DNA of 33,142 nucleotides. It comes from CAZDGB01 sp964504645 (GTDB lineage: Bacteria; Planctomycetota; Planctomycetia; Planctomycetales; Planctomycetaceae). Location: positions 1 through 33,142 of the forward strand of contig CAZDGB010000031.1 in assembly GCA_964504645.1 (NCBI GenBank), written 5' to 3'. The translations under genes and the position numbers were made by a program. Positions 24,710 to 31,949 of this stretch are shown here, piece by piece. The notes below the pieces were generated by a model. That model was given only the letters and a program-made list of their open reading frames with translations. It did no database searches and was not told the DNA's origin. Within the stretch, counting starts at the first letter, position 1. Every line of letters begins with the position of its first letter.

Positions 24710-25663
24710 TCACTCCGCAGCCTCTGGCGGGTGTCGGACGACTCGCACCGACGAGTCCGGCAACATTTCCTGCCCCATCACGAGTCCGGTCGAGTCGATT
24801 TGATACGCATCCTCATTGACGAGTCGAACAAAGCGGGTCGCAGACACGCCCCGTCCGTCGGGAGTGACGCCTTCGGCTTTCACGATCCACTCCTCGTCCA
24901 CCAGCGTCCAAATCGCCTCCGTGAACGCTCCACTTTCATCGAACGCCCACGAACGGATCGTGTGCCGCAGTGGATCCCAACCAATCCGCTGCGTCCCTTG
25001 CATCACGGCTCCCCGCCCGGTCTTCACCACATAGTTTTGCAAGAGGTAATTGCCGTCTTCGGACCATTCGCAGGACGTTTCGACGCGGCCTTCGCGGCTT
25101 TCATCGACCCATTGCCCGACCAGCCATTCCAGGGCTTTCAACTGCTCATGCGCGGTTTCCTCCGTCGCCTCCGCCGGGAAGTCGCGGACACTCGCGATCT
25201 GCCACTCTCCTTTTCGTCTCACGTGCACGATCGTGTACGGGCTGCGTGAACCAGGCTCCTCGGGATCGAGAGTGGTCGTGCTGTAGCCATCCTCGACGGC
25301 GACGTCCGGCCCCAACTTTCGCAGAGACGCCAGTTCGACCTCGATCTTTGCTTGTGGAAAGTCCTTGAACAGATCGGCAAAGCGAGCTTCGATGTCGGCA
25401 CGTCCCTCAATCACCAAACCATCCTCGTCCACGGCCTCCGCGTTTTCGGCAAAGAGAGCGGCAATGGCTTTCGAGTCTCCGGCATTGAACGCCTTCTCAA
25501 ATGTCGAAGCGGAAGCTTGCAAGACGTCGAGCTCTTTGGTGTCGGCTGACTGGGAAGCAGCCGTCGATTCCTGCGAGCTCGCCGGCCGTGGAACAACGGC
25601 TTGCGAAAGCGCCAGTCCCGTCGCCAACCCAACACCCAGTGCCAATGCTGATTGATAGCGCAT
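24710..25663 (-). CDS. Exported SgcJ/EcaC-type (SnoaL/DUF4440) protein
   Basis: A 317-residue protein with a signal peptide (MRYQSALALGVGLATGLALSQA). Residues ~45-160 match the SgcJ/EcaC branch of the NTF2-like superfamily: ASTFEKAFNAGDSKAIAALFAENAEAVDEDG, IEGRADIEARFADLF, and the closing YTIVHVRRKGEWQIASVRD strand. Residues ~165-310 form a second lipocalin-like or DUF1579-like domain (LEWLVGQWVDES, then many WT/WK strands). The start at ATG 25663 is preceded by GAGGAG seven bases upstream, better than ATG 25678 or 25732. No catalytic residues can be named; such proteins bind small ligands. Confidence 0.82.
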   Translation of the reverse strand: MRYQSALALGVGLATGLALSQAVVPRPASSQESTAASQSADTKELDVLQASASTFEKAFNAGDSKAIAALFAENAEAVDEDGLVIEGRADIEARFADLFKDFPQAKIEVELASLRKLGPDVAVEDGYSTTTLDPEEPGSRSPYTIVHVRRKGEWQIASVRDFPAEATEETAHEQLKALEWLVGQWVDESREGRVETSCEWSEDGNYLLQNYVVKTGRGAVMQGTQRIGWDPLRHTIRSWAFDESGAFTEAIWTLVDEEWIVKAEGVTPDGRGVSATRFVRLVNEDAYQIDSTGLVMGQEMLPDSSVRVVRHPPEAAE

Positions 25664-25728
25664 GCGGGTTCTCCTCATCGGATCGTATCTCAAATCAACC
25701 GCGTCATGAAAAGCCCTCTCGCGCGGTG

Positions 25729-26379
25729 TCATGCCAGGGAAATACCGTTGGCTTTCGCATAGTCTTTGCGCGTTTCCTCGCTGATGAAATAGAAGGTCCG
25801 CCCTTGGTTTTCAAGCTTGGCCCCGGCAGCAAACTTGGGAAAGCGGACATTCGCGACGGGATCTTCGACCATTTCCTCTTTGAGATAGAGGTCATTTTCG
25901 TGCAACGACAGGTAGGTCTTCACAAAACCAACCAGGCGATCATCGATCCACTCCGTGACAGCGTTCACATCGACCTGTTCTAGTGGAAACGAAATCTCCG
26001 CATGCGTGTCGTACTGCATCAACACCGGAATGATTTCGAGGTCGTTCACCAGGATCAATTTGCGAACGTCATGATCGGTCGTGGCCAAGAAACGCAACTC
26101 GATTCGTGCCAGATTGGACTGAAACGCAAACGTCGCCTCGCGAGCGGCGGGAGTGATATGCGGCGTAACCTTGACCTTTTCGCCAAACTTCGCCGCCAAC
26201 GCCTCCAATCGCGGCCGCCAGATGCCGCTCAGTTTTTCGAACAACTCATCGAGTTGTCCGAGTCGCTCCTTCCGACTGGCGTACTCTCTGACTCGACTCT
26301 CCTGACGTCTTTTGAGCTGTTCATCAACGGCGGAAAACTCGGCGTCCATGCGTTGCACAAGTTGATCGAGAGTGGACAT
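25729..26379 (-). CDS. Coiled-coil protein with C-terminal degenerate YHS domain
   Basis: A 216-residue protein. Residues 1-55 are a charged helical, probably coiled-coil, segment (LVQRMDAEFSAVDEQLKRRQ). The middle (75-165) is a mixed alpha/beta region of unknown family (FQSNLARIELRFLATTDHD, EISFPLEQVDVNAVTEW). The last 40 residues align by pattern with a YHS domain: a DPV-x3-V start, KLENQGRTFYFISEETRKDY and a short end. The cysteines that bind metal in classical YHS domains are absent (DPVANV for DPVCGM, ISEET for CSxxC). ATG 26379 has GAGGAA eight bases upstream. It is 65 bp upstream of the SnoaL-type gene, possibly in one transcript. The function is unknown. Confidence 0.72.
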   Translation of the reverse strand: MSTLDQLVQRMDAEFSAVDEQLKRRQESRVREYASRKERLGQLDELFEKLSGIWRPRLEALAAKFGEKVKVTPHITPAAREATFAFQSNLARIELRFLATTDHDVRKLILVNDLEIIPVLMQYDTHAEISFPLEQVDVNAVTEWIDDRLVGFVKTYLSLHENDLYLKEEMVEDPVANVRFPKFAAGAKLENQGRTFYFISEETRKDYAKANGISLA

Positions 26380-26760
26380 GGCATGTTCCTCGCTAGGGAA
26401 GGAGATGACCTTGATCCATTCAGAAAGCTCCGGGAATTGAGAACAACGGATTCAACTGCTGACGTGCCGTTCTTCATCGCTGCGCATGAGACTCCCGCAT
26501 GGTGGCTGCGCTTCGAAGCAAGAAGGTTGATCGGGCGCGCACATGGAGCGCGAGGCTCTGTCGGAGTCGGCATTTCCCAAGAAAGAGGGGAAATTGCACG
26601 CGCCATGATCGAATCCAATCCCAAGAGGGAATGGCGATTCCACGGGAGAGAGGTGCTGCCTGAATCCTACGTCTCGTCACATGGGCCGTCAAGCAACACG
26701 AAAGTTCAATAAACTTCCGGCGCAAAGTGAATCTTCAACCACGCAACCATAGACGTGTTT

Positions 26761-26946
26761 GTCATGAATGAGACGGTGCCGACATCTTCTGGGTGGCTTC
26801 TCGCTCAGCCCCCACGCGGGGCCGTCGTCTCCGCCCCTGTTCGAAGTAATCGAGATACCAGACTTGTCCGCGCTGATACGCTTTGACTCGTCCCACGCGA
26901 AACGCGTGGACGTACCGGGCTTTCGCCGTAGCGATCTTGGGCTCCC
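26761..26946 (-). pseudogene. Tyrosine recombinase (phage integrase) N-terminal remnant
   Basis: The minus frame between a TGA at 26947-26949 and a TGA at 26761-26763 reads AKARYVHAFRVGRVKAYQRG, QVWYLDYFEQGRRRRPRVG, AEREATQKM. The K-x-Y-x-R-G-x-V-W-Y-L-x-Y-x-x-x-G-x-R-R-R-P-R-V-G pattern is the N-terminal arm-binding start of many planctomycete tyrosine integrases. No core-binding or catalytic domain (R...HxxR...Y) follows, and there is no obvious start codon. It is a broken piece of a second mobile element next to the serine recombinase. Confidence 0.6.
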
Positions 26947-27201
26947 GTCAGAGAATATTTCCACTGCAAAACGCCACAAATGGACCATTCGCGAGAGACC
27001 CGCTCAACGCAACAGCCATGAAGCCAATACTTGCGCTTCACGGGCTGCCAAAAGAGCGGAGAGGGGGGGATTCAACTTCGCCTCATCCGCAACCCCTGTT
27101 AGCGATACAGGTTGTGCTGATAAGCGTACACTGCACTTAAAGTTACACCATTTGCAGTCGCTCGCAACGGCGCGCACGGATTCTCAGGAATTGTCAAACG
27201 T

Positions 27202-27220
27202 TTTGGCACATTCTGCCAAA
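27202..27220. promoter_or_regulatory. Inverted repeat upstream of the serine recombinase
   Basis: TTTGGCA, five-base spacer CATTC, TGCCAAA: a perfect 7-bp inverted repeat about 40 bases before the recombinase start. It could be an operator or a recombinase/excision site. Which of these cannot be decided here. Confidence 0.4.
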
Positions 27221-27260
27221 TGATCGCGGGGTGGTCTCCGTTGTTCGGAGCCCACTTCCC

Positions 27261-29819
27261 ATGGCTACTGTCCGATCTTCAAAGCAGAATCTTCCAACCG
27301 GCGGCCATGCTGCCCATGAGGCCGCACAGGAATCGATTCCATTGCCGAGGTCTCCTCGACGCCGTCAAAAATCAAAGCTCGATCGCGGCCTGGCCGACGA
27401 CTTCGAACTGGCACGTTTGGCGGAGGCTTTCCTGGAGTGGCAACGTCAAAAGTATCCTGCCGCGGCGGCGAGCGGCGCCATCCCCGTGGCGAACCCGGAA
27501 ATCATCGACGCGATGGTCGCCGATTTCAAGCAACGGCATCGCGGTGGAGCCGTGGACCCCGAGCGGATCAAGAGCCTGCTCAAGGCCGTCGGAGTCTCCA
27601 AGGCTGGCGGCGCGTACAACCGCTACTCGTCCAATAACAGCGAGACGACGTCCATCCTCGACCAACTGAGGAATTCTTTGGAGAAGAGCTTCCACGAAGG
27701 ACGCTTCATTCCGTGGGAGTATGTCTTTGCCGACTTTGCCGTCACCGGGCTCGATGCTTCGCGACGGGGCTATATGTCCTACAAGCATGTGCTGTCGGAC
27801 AGGCAGCACCTGATTGAGACGACATACATCGACGACTTCACGCGGGCTTCGCGGGATACGCTGGAATGGTGGAAGCTTGCGGCACTGTCACAGCGCCTCA
27901 AGAAGCGGATGATCGGTGCATCCGACGGATTCGATCTCGCGAATCCCAATTGGGATCTGATGATAACCATCTATTGTCTCGTTTCACGCCTCTTCATTAA
28001 GTCGCTGCAGGAAAAGGTCGGACGCGGGATGAAAGGCGCTGCGGACCGGGGAACCAATTTGGGGCGACTTTCCTTTGGTTTCACACGCCGCCAAAAGCTT
28101 GATGCCGCTGGCAAACTGATGACCCGGAGCGACGGCCGTCCGTTGTACGAGCGCTGTATCGACCCGGAAACGTCCGAGCACCGGCGGCTGATGTACGAGT
28201 TGTACGTTCGCGAGAACTGGTCGGCGACGAAAATTGCGAAACACTTCAATCAGCACCAGATCGAGAACTGGACTGGTTGGTCGACTCGCACCATCTGCGA
28301 CATCCTGTGGCACGAGTCGGCGATCGGAGTGTTCATTTGGAACAAGACACACCGGGAGTTTGATCACGAAGAGGAAAAATGGGTGACGAAGAGAAATCCG
28401 CGCTCGGAATGGAAAGTATTCTATTCCCGCGAATTGGCCATCGTACCGCACGAACTATGGCGCGCTGCGCGCCGCAAGTTGGCGAGAGAACGCCGGCCCA
28501 GTGTGCAAACGGGGCGTCCCAAGTCGCGAAACGAAAAGAATCCATCCACGCTCTTCAGCGGGACGCTGTTCTGTGACTGCTGCGAGAAGGAACTGAAGTT
28601 GCTGCGGTCCGCAGGAGCGGCGAAGCAACTCGGATCGGTCGGGGGAAACGTCGGAGCACACGGCTGCCGGCTGTCCGGTTCGCGGAGTACGCGTGTCATC
28701 GAAGAGTGCCTGCTTGGTTATTTGCGAGACCGGTTGCTCACGCCCGAGGTCGTCTCCAAATTGGTGACGAAGGCCAACGCGTTTCTGGACGAGGAAGCCA
28801 AAAAGCCGATTCCCCAGACGGATAAGTTGAAGAAGCAAATCGCCGATCGGCAACGCCAGATCGATCGCCTCGTGCGACGGTCGGCAGCGACGGACGATGA
28901 TGGCGTTGCCGCCAAGTACGAAGCCGAGATCAAACGCCTGACGCAGGAGGTGAAAAAATATCAGGCGGTCGTTTCTGCCGCCCAGGCGGCCGAGCGGCGA
29001 AAAATCGAACGACTCGATTTGGATACGGCCGTGGAACTGTTGGCCGGCCTGCGGACGGTGCTCGACGAGGATATTGCCGTTGCTGGCCCCGCGATTCGCG
29101 AACTCACGGGCTCGATACGCGTTCGCCAGAAGCCGATTGAGGGAACAAAAGGCCGCGCGAGATGGATCGCGTCGTTCACGCCGCAGGTGTCGGCTCTCGT
29201 TCAAAAAGTGTGCCCATCCGAGAGCGGCCAATTCGCCGCCGCGTCGCTTTCAAAGGCTGATGCTGTCGAAGTGATTTTGGAAAAGATGCCGAAATACAAG
29301 CAGCTGGCAATGGAATTTCAACGCCTGCGCGACGATGGTGTTGGTCCGATGGAGATCGCAGCGAAGTGCGAGGTCGGTCACCACACGCTCATGGACGGCC
29401 TGCATTTCGCCGACACCGGTCAACGGAGGAATTCGCGACCGAAAAGTCTGCGTAACCGAACGCGTTACAAGGAAATCGCGTCCGAAGTCGTCCAGCTGAT
29501 CGACGAGGACGACATGCAGATCAAGGATGTCGCTCGCAGATTGGAAGTTTCGGAGTCAGTGGTCCGCCGTGCCTACGACTATCTGCGCCCTGACACACCC
29601 CGGGTGCACATGGGATCTGGAAAACTGTGTCGGCGGCGGAAATCGAAACGTCTCCCGAAGCAGGTCTTCGAGACGATACGGCGGCTGGCCTCCACTGGCA
29701 CTAGTCCGAAGCAAATCGCCGAAGAGGCCGGATGCAGCGAGAGGACCGTGCAGCGTGAGATTGAGCGAATTGAAAATCAAAAGCGCACGGATACCAAGGC
29801 GCACAACAAGTCTGCCTGA
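27261..29819 (+). CDS. Large serine recombinase with N-terminal extension and three C-terminal HTH segments
   Basis: An 852-residue protein. Residues 1-115 are an extension not found in classical large serine recombinases. The resolvase catalytic domain starts at AYNRYSSNNSETTSILDQ, with probable nucleophile S123 (R121-Y-S123). YIDDFTRASRD gives the conserved Arg pair (R195, R198). A recombinase domain (~245-345) and a partial zinc ribbon (C438, C440, C441, C469) follow, then a coiled coil (~515-585). Three helix-turn-helix-like segments complete the C-terminus: GVGPMEIAAKCEVGHHTL, QIKDVARRLEVSESVVRRA and SPKQIAEEAGCSERTVQRE. ATG 27261 was chosen; GTG 27231 is possible. It probably moved the island; a strong terminator follows. 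Confidence 0.9.
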   Translation: MATVRSSKQNLPTGGHAAHEAAQESIPLPRSPRRRQKSKLDRGLADDFELARLAEAFLEWQRQKYPAAAASGAIPVANPEIIDAMVADFKQRHRGGAVDPERIKSLLKAVGVSKAGGAYNRYSSNNSETTSILDQLRNSLEKSFHEGRFIPWEYVFADFAVTGLDASRRGYMSYKHVLSDRQHLIETTYIDDFTRASRDTLEWWKLAALSQRLKKRMIGASDGFDLANPNWDLMITIYCLVSRLFIKSLQEKVGRGMKGAADRGTNLGRLSFGFTRRQKLDAAGKLMTRSDGRPLYERCIDPETSEHRRLMYELYVRENWSATKIAKHFNQHQIENWTGWSTRTICDILWHESAIGVFIWNKTHREFDHEEEKWVTKRNPRSEWKVFYSRELAIVPHELWRAARRKLARERRPSVQTGRPKSRNEKNPSTLFSGTLFCDCCEKELKLLRSAGAAKQLGSVGGNVGAHGCRLSGSRSTRVIEECLLGYLRDRLLTPEVVSKLVTKANAFLDEEAKKPIPQTDKLKKQIADRQRQIDRLVRRSAATDDDGVAAKYEAEIKRLTQEVKKYQAVVSAAQAAERRKIERLDLDTAVELLAGLRTVLDEDIAVAGPAIRELTGSIRVRQKPIEGTKGRARWIASFTPQVSALVQKVCPSESGQFAAASLSKADAVEVILEKMPKYKQLAMEFQRLRDDGVGPMEIAAKCEVGHHTLMDGLHFADTGQRRNSRPKSLRNRTRYKEIASEVVQLIDEDDMQIKDVARRLEVSESVVRRAYDYLRPDTPRVHMGSGKLCRRRKSKRLPKQVFETIRRLASTGTSPKQIAEEAGCSERTVQREIERIENQKRTDTKAHNKSA

Positions 29820-29847
29820 TCAACAATTGGTGAATTATCACTGTCAG

Positions 29848-29873
29848 GGGCGTCCTTCGGGACGCCCTTTTTT
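29848..29873 (+). terminator. Rho-independent terminator of the serine recombinase gene
   Basis: GGGCGTCC (29848-29855), UUCG-type loop and GGACGCCC (29860-29867), then TTTTTT. A perfect 8-bp stem with an exceptionally stable tetraloop and T tract, 28 bases after the recombinase stop. Confidence 0.93.
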
Positions 29874-29920
29874 GTTGCGCCCAATGAAATCCCTGTCCTG
29901 TCCCAATCGAGGAATTCCAT

Positions 29921-30109
29921 TTGTCACAGAAATCAGATGCTGAAGATCGCGACCCAGCCGTGGAAGCCTTCTTGGATTGCGTCGCACGCTGTCTCGCCAA
30001 ACATTGGCTCAAGCTTCAACGCTGCCGTTCCAATGATTCAAAAACTTCAAACCCACCCTCGGGGAGTTCTTCAAGCAGCACCCCCTCGAAACACTCCAAA
30101 CGGACGTGA
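29921..30109 (+). CDS. Small hypothetical protein, 62 aa
   Basis: A TTG-started frame with GAGGAA six bases upstream encodes 62 residues. An acidic start (SQKSDAEDRDP) leads into an amphipathic helix (AVEAFLDCVARCLAKHWLKLQR) and a Ser/Lys-rich tail. The helix resembles short cargo proteins I associate with planctomycete mobile islands, but no function is known. It lies between the recombinase terminator and the RHS locus. The tail may be frameshifted or decayed. Confidence 0.45.
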   Translation: MSQKSDAEDRDPAVEAFLDCVARCLAKHWLKLQRCRSNDSKTSNPPSGSSSSSTPSKHSKRT

Positions 30110-30649
30110 TCAGCATCATCCGAGGCAAGGCGCGGTCAACGGGCATGGTGACGAGAATTGACGGAGACCTTGCCACGGCTGTTGCGTGAATTCTAAAGAA
30201 CCATCGTCGGAATAAGCGATCGGCCATTGGATGACGTTTCATCCACAGGCTCAATGGCGAATCGCGACGACCCTCTCCACAAGAGCGCTCACTTTGGCTT
30301 TTTTTGGGACAGACGAAAGAAAGGAACGTTGATGTCGTCACCCACAGGACCGCTGAGTTGGTGGCAGGAGATTCACCGAGAAATGGATTGGGGGCCTGCC
30401 TTGGCTGCCCGGATCGTCCATCAGATTTCTGGACTGTGGCAGTCAGTCACCGCGAACCGGCTCTCAGCAGGTTCTGCGCTACGGTTTCCCCATTACCGCG
30501 AGCCGCGTCTCCGCCGTCGGCGACGGCGCATGTTCGTTAGAGAGAAGTCCATCGAGGAGGACGATGGTCGCACCAAGACATCCGGAATCGATGCTTCGCT
30601 CATCGCGAGATCACGGCCTTGAAGAGTAATGCCCGATGAGCATTGTAAT
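30110..30649. other. 540-bp stretch without a supported gene
   Basis: Only low-confidence frames are present; the longest plus frame (30227-30622) has an arginine run and no family resemblance. A short hairpin CGCCGTC-GGC-GACGGCG lies at 30512-30528. The stretch ends at the strong terminator that separates the recombinase side from the RHS locus. Confidence 0.5.
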
Positions 30650-30696
30650 TTCTCTCGATCGTGGCTTCGCGCCACGATCGAGAGAAGTTTTTTTTT
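30650..30696 (+). terminator. Very strong rho-independent terminator (16-bp perfect stem)
   Basis: TTCTCTCGATCGTGGC (30650-30665), 5-base loop TTCGC and the exact complement GCCACGATCGAGAGAA (30671-30686), then G and a run of nine T (30688-30696). The T tract orients it to the plus strand. No clear plus-strand gene ends just before it, so it may shield the RHS locus from read-through. Confidence 0.92.
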
Positions 30697-30789
30697 AACT
30701 ATCAGCTGAAGACATTGGTGCGGCACATTTCTTTAGTTCATGGCCAAGTCTGCTCACCCAACCACGTCGTCGTTGGGAACTCAAACGAT

Positions 30790-31473
30790 TCACTGCTCCC
30801 AGTACGGGTTCGGCCTGCGCGAACTTCTCTCCAAAGCTTGGTATTTCTCGTCCTTTGCCGCAGCCTGTCCCTCCTGCCGGAAGCCCTTCCAGTTGCCGGT
30901 CGGGTCGAGCGTCCAGCACTGGTCGAACGATTTCGTGGTCAATGCAGTCTTGCCGCCGTTGAGCGTGCCGCGGTCCATCGTCTTCAGCCGCTGGATGGCG
31001 TCGTAGCCGTAGAGCTCCTCGTACTGGGCGCTGTTCGCCACGGCGACCGGATCAGCCCGGTAGGTCCGGTTGCCCGCCCGGTCGTAGCCGTACTGGATGC
31101 GGGCGGTGTCGGCGCTGGCGCCGTAGTCCCGCCAGTAGGCGTCCTTCACCCGGCCGAACCGGTCGAGGTCCCGGTAGATGTCCCCCGTGTCGGGATCGTT
31201 GCCTCCCGCCGTGCCGACCAGCGTGTACATCACGTCGGGCTGCGCGTAGTCCGTGATCACCGGCGTGCCGAGGCCAAGGTAGCTGTAGTCCGCCAAATGG
31301 GTCAAGCCGTCGTCATCGATAAGCGACGACACCCGGCTGAGGCGGTCGGCCTGGTCGCCGGATGAGCCGTAGTCGAGGTTCAGCTCGCGGCCGTCGGGAT
31401 AGGTCGTCCGCGTCGGACGAATCTGGTTCTCAGAACCATCGGCGTAGCTGTATTGAACATTGGCTGTCGTCAT
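30790..31473 (-). pseudogene. Orphan RHS/YD-repeat core fragment
   Basis: About 227 residues of RHS beta-cage sequence with YD-type repeats: VQYSYADGSENQIRPT, TTYPDGRELNLDYGSSGDQA, ADYSYLGLGTPVITDYAQ, YRDLDRFGRVKDAYWRDYG and IQYGYDRAGNRTYRADPVA. The frame ends after TLDPTGNWKGFRQEGQ with an unrelated tail and a TGA at 30790. In an intact planctomycete RHS protein this stretch comes just before the segment seen at the right edge of the window. It is therefore a displaced copy lacking N-terminus, tip and toxin. The frame can be extended to a TTG at 31530, but core similarity starts near ATG 31473. Its position downstream of the toxin and probable immunity gene is typical of RHS orphan cassettes. 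Confidence 0.75.
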
Positions 31474-31557
31474 GGCGTCACGGCTCCGCTGTGGGACTGG
31501 CCTATTTACGATTTCGCCAAACAGTTTCAATTGGAATAAATGTTCTCAATGCCCCGG

Positions 31558-31946
31558 TCAGTGGAAAGACTCTTTAGCAAATTCGATGATGATCGCATCC
31601 TTATTCCACTTCCAAACAATCTCGCGATCTTCTCTTTTCTTATTTAATTCTGAGACAATGTCGTCAAGTAGCTTGTCAAGCCTAACATCACGCCTTGACG
31701 ACAAATCAAATACCAGATCGCGAGTCGAAGCAAGCTCGGAAGAAAGACCAATCCTTATTCCAGTCTCCTTTGTCAAAAAAAAACCGCGTCTTTCAAAAGC
31801 ACTTGTTGAAACGATGCAACTGCAACAATTGGCATAGGTTTACTTGGTGACTTCCCACAACCACAATACAAGAGAAGAAAAGTTACAATTGGAATCGCAC
31901 GTGTACTCTTGCGACGTTCCGTTAAGCGCCAGCGTGAAGGCATCAT
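31558..31946 (-). pseudogene. Probable lipoprotein immunity gene, split by a frameshift at a T9 run
   Basis: Starting three bases after the RHS stop, ATG 31946 opens a 57-codon frame: a basic N-terminus, a hydrophobic core AIPIVTFLLLY and a lipobox-like CGCGKSPSKP (Cys30 after Gly). It ends at TGA 31773-31775, directly after nine T on the coding strand (31775-31783 are A on the plus strand). The +1 or -2 shifted frame continues as LTKETGIRIGLSSELASTRD and DVRLDKLLDDIVSELNKKRE, and ends at TGA 31558. Joined, they give a ~129-residue exported lipoprotein whose C-terminal part resembles an STN-like fold. Location and export fit immunity to a periplasm-acting toxin. It may be broken, phase-variable, slippage-decoded or a sequencing error. 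Confidence 0.55.
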
Positions 31947-31949
31947 TTT

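Larger units (their letters stand above)
26380..27260. other. Gene-poor stretch at the left edge of the accessory island
   Basis: About 880 bp without an intact gene I can support. It contains the integrase remnant at 26761-26946 and an inverted repeat at 27202-27220 just before the serine recombinase. The part 26380-26760 shows only short overlapping frames with no ribosome sites or recognisable families. It probably marks an old integration junction. Confidence 0.5.

Noticed and set aside
26805..27041. 78-codon minus frame overlapping the integrase remnant
   Set aside because: The integrase-like pattern is in a different frame; this frame is compositional noise.
26881..27120. Possible tRNA or att site near the recombinase genes
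   Set aside because: I looked for a cloverleaf and a CCA-type 3' end or a direct repeat flanking the island and could not find one.
30227..30622. 131-codon plus frame ending shortly before the strong terminator
   Set aside because: Contains an arginine run from a GC-rich hairpin, has no convincing start context and no recognisable domain; left as a gene-free stretch.
30564..30629. 21-codon frame with GAGGAGG upstream, just before the terminator
   Set aside because: Spacing of only three bases between the purine run and ATG, and too short to judge.
30695..30919. 74-codon minus frame over the end of the orphan RHS fragment
   Set aside because: Out of frame with the RHS core and without a family pattern; probably just junction sequence.
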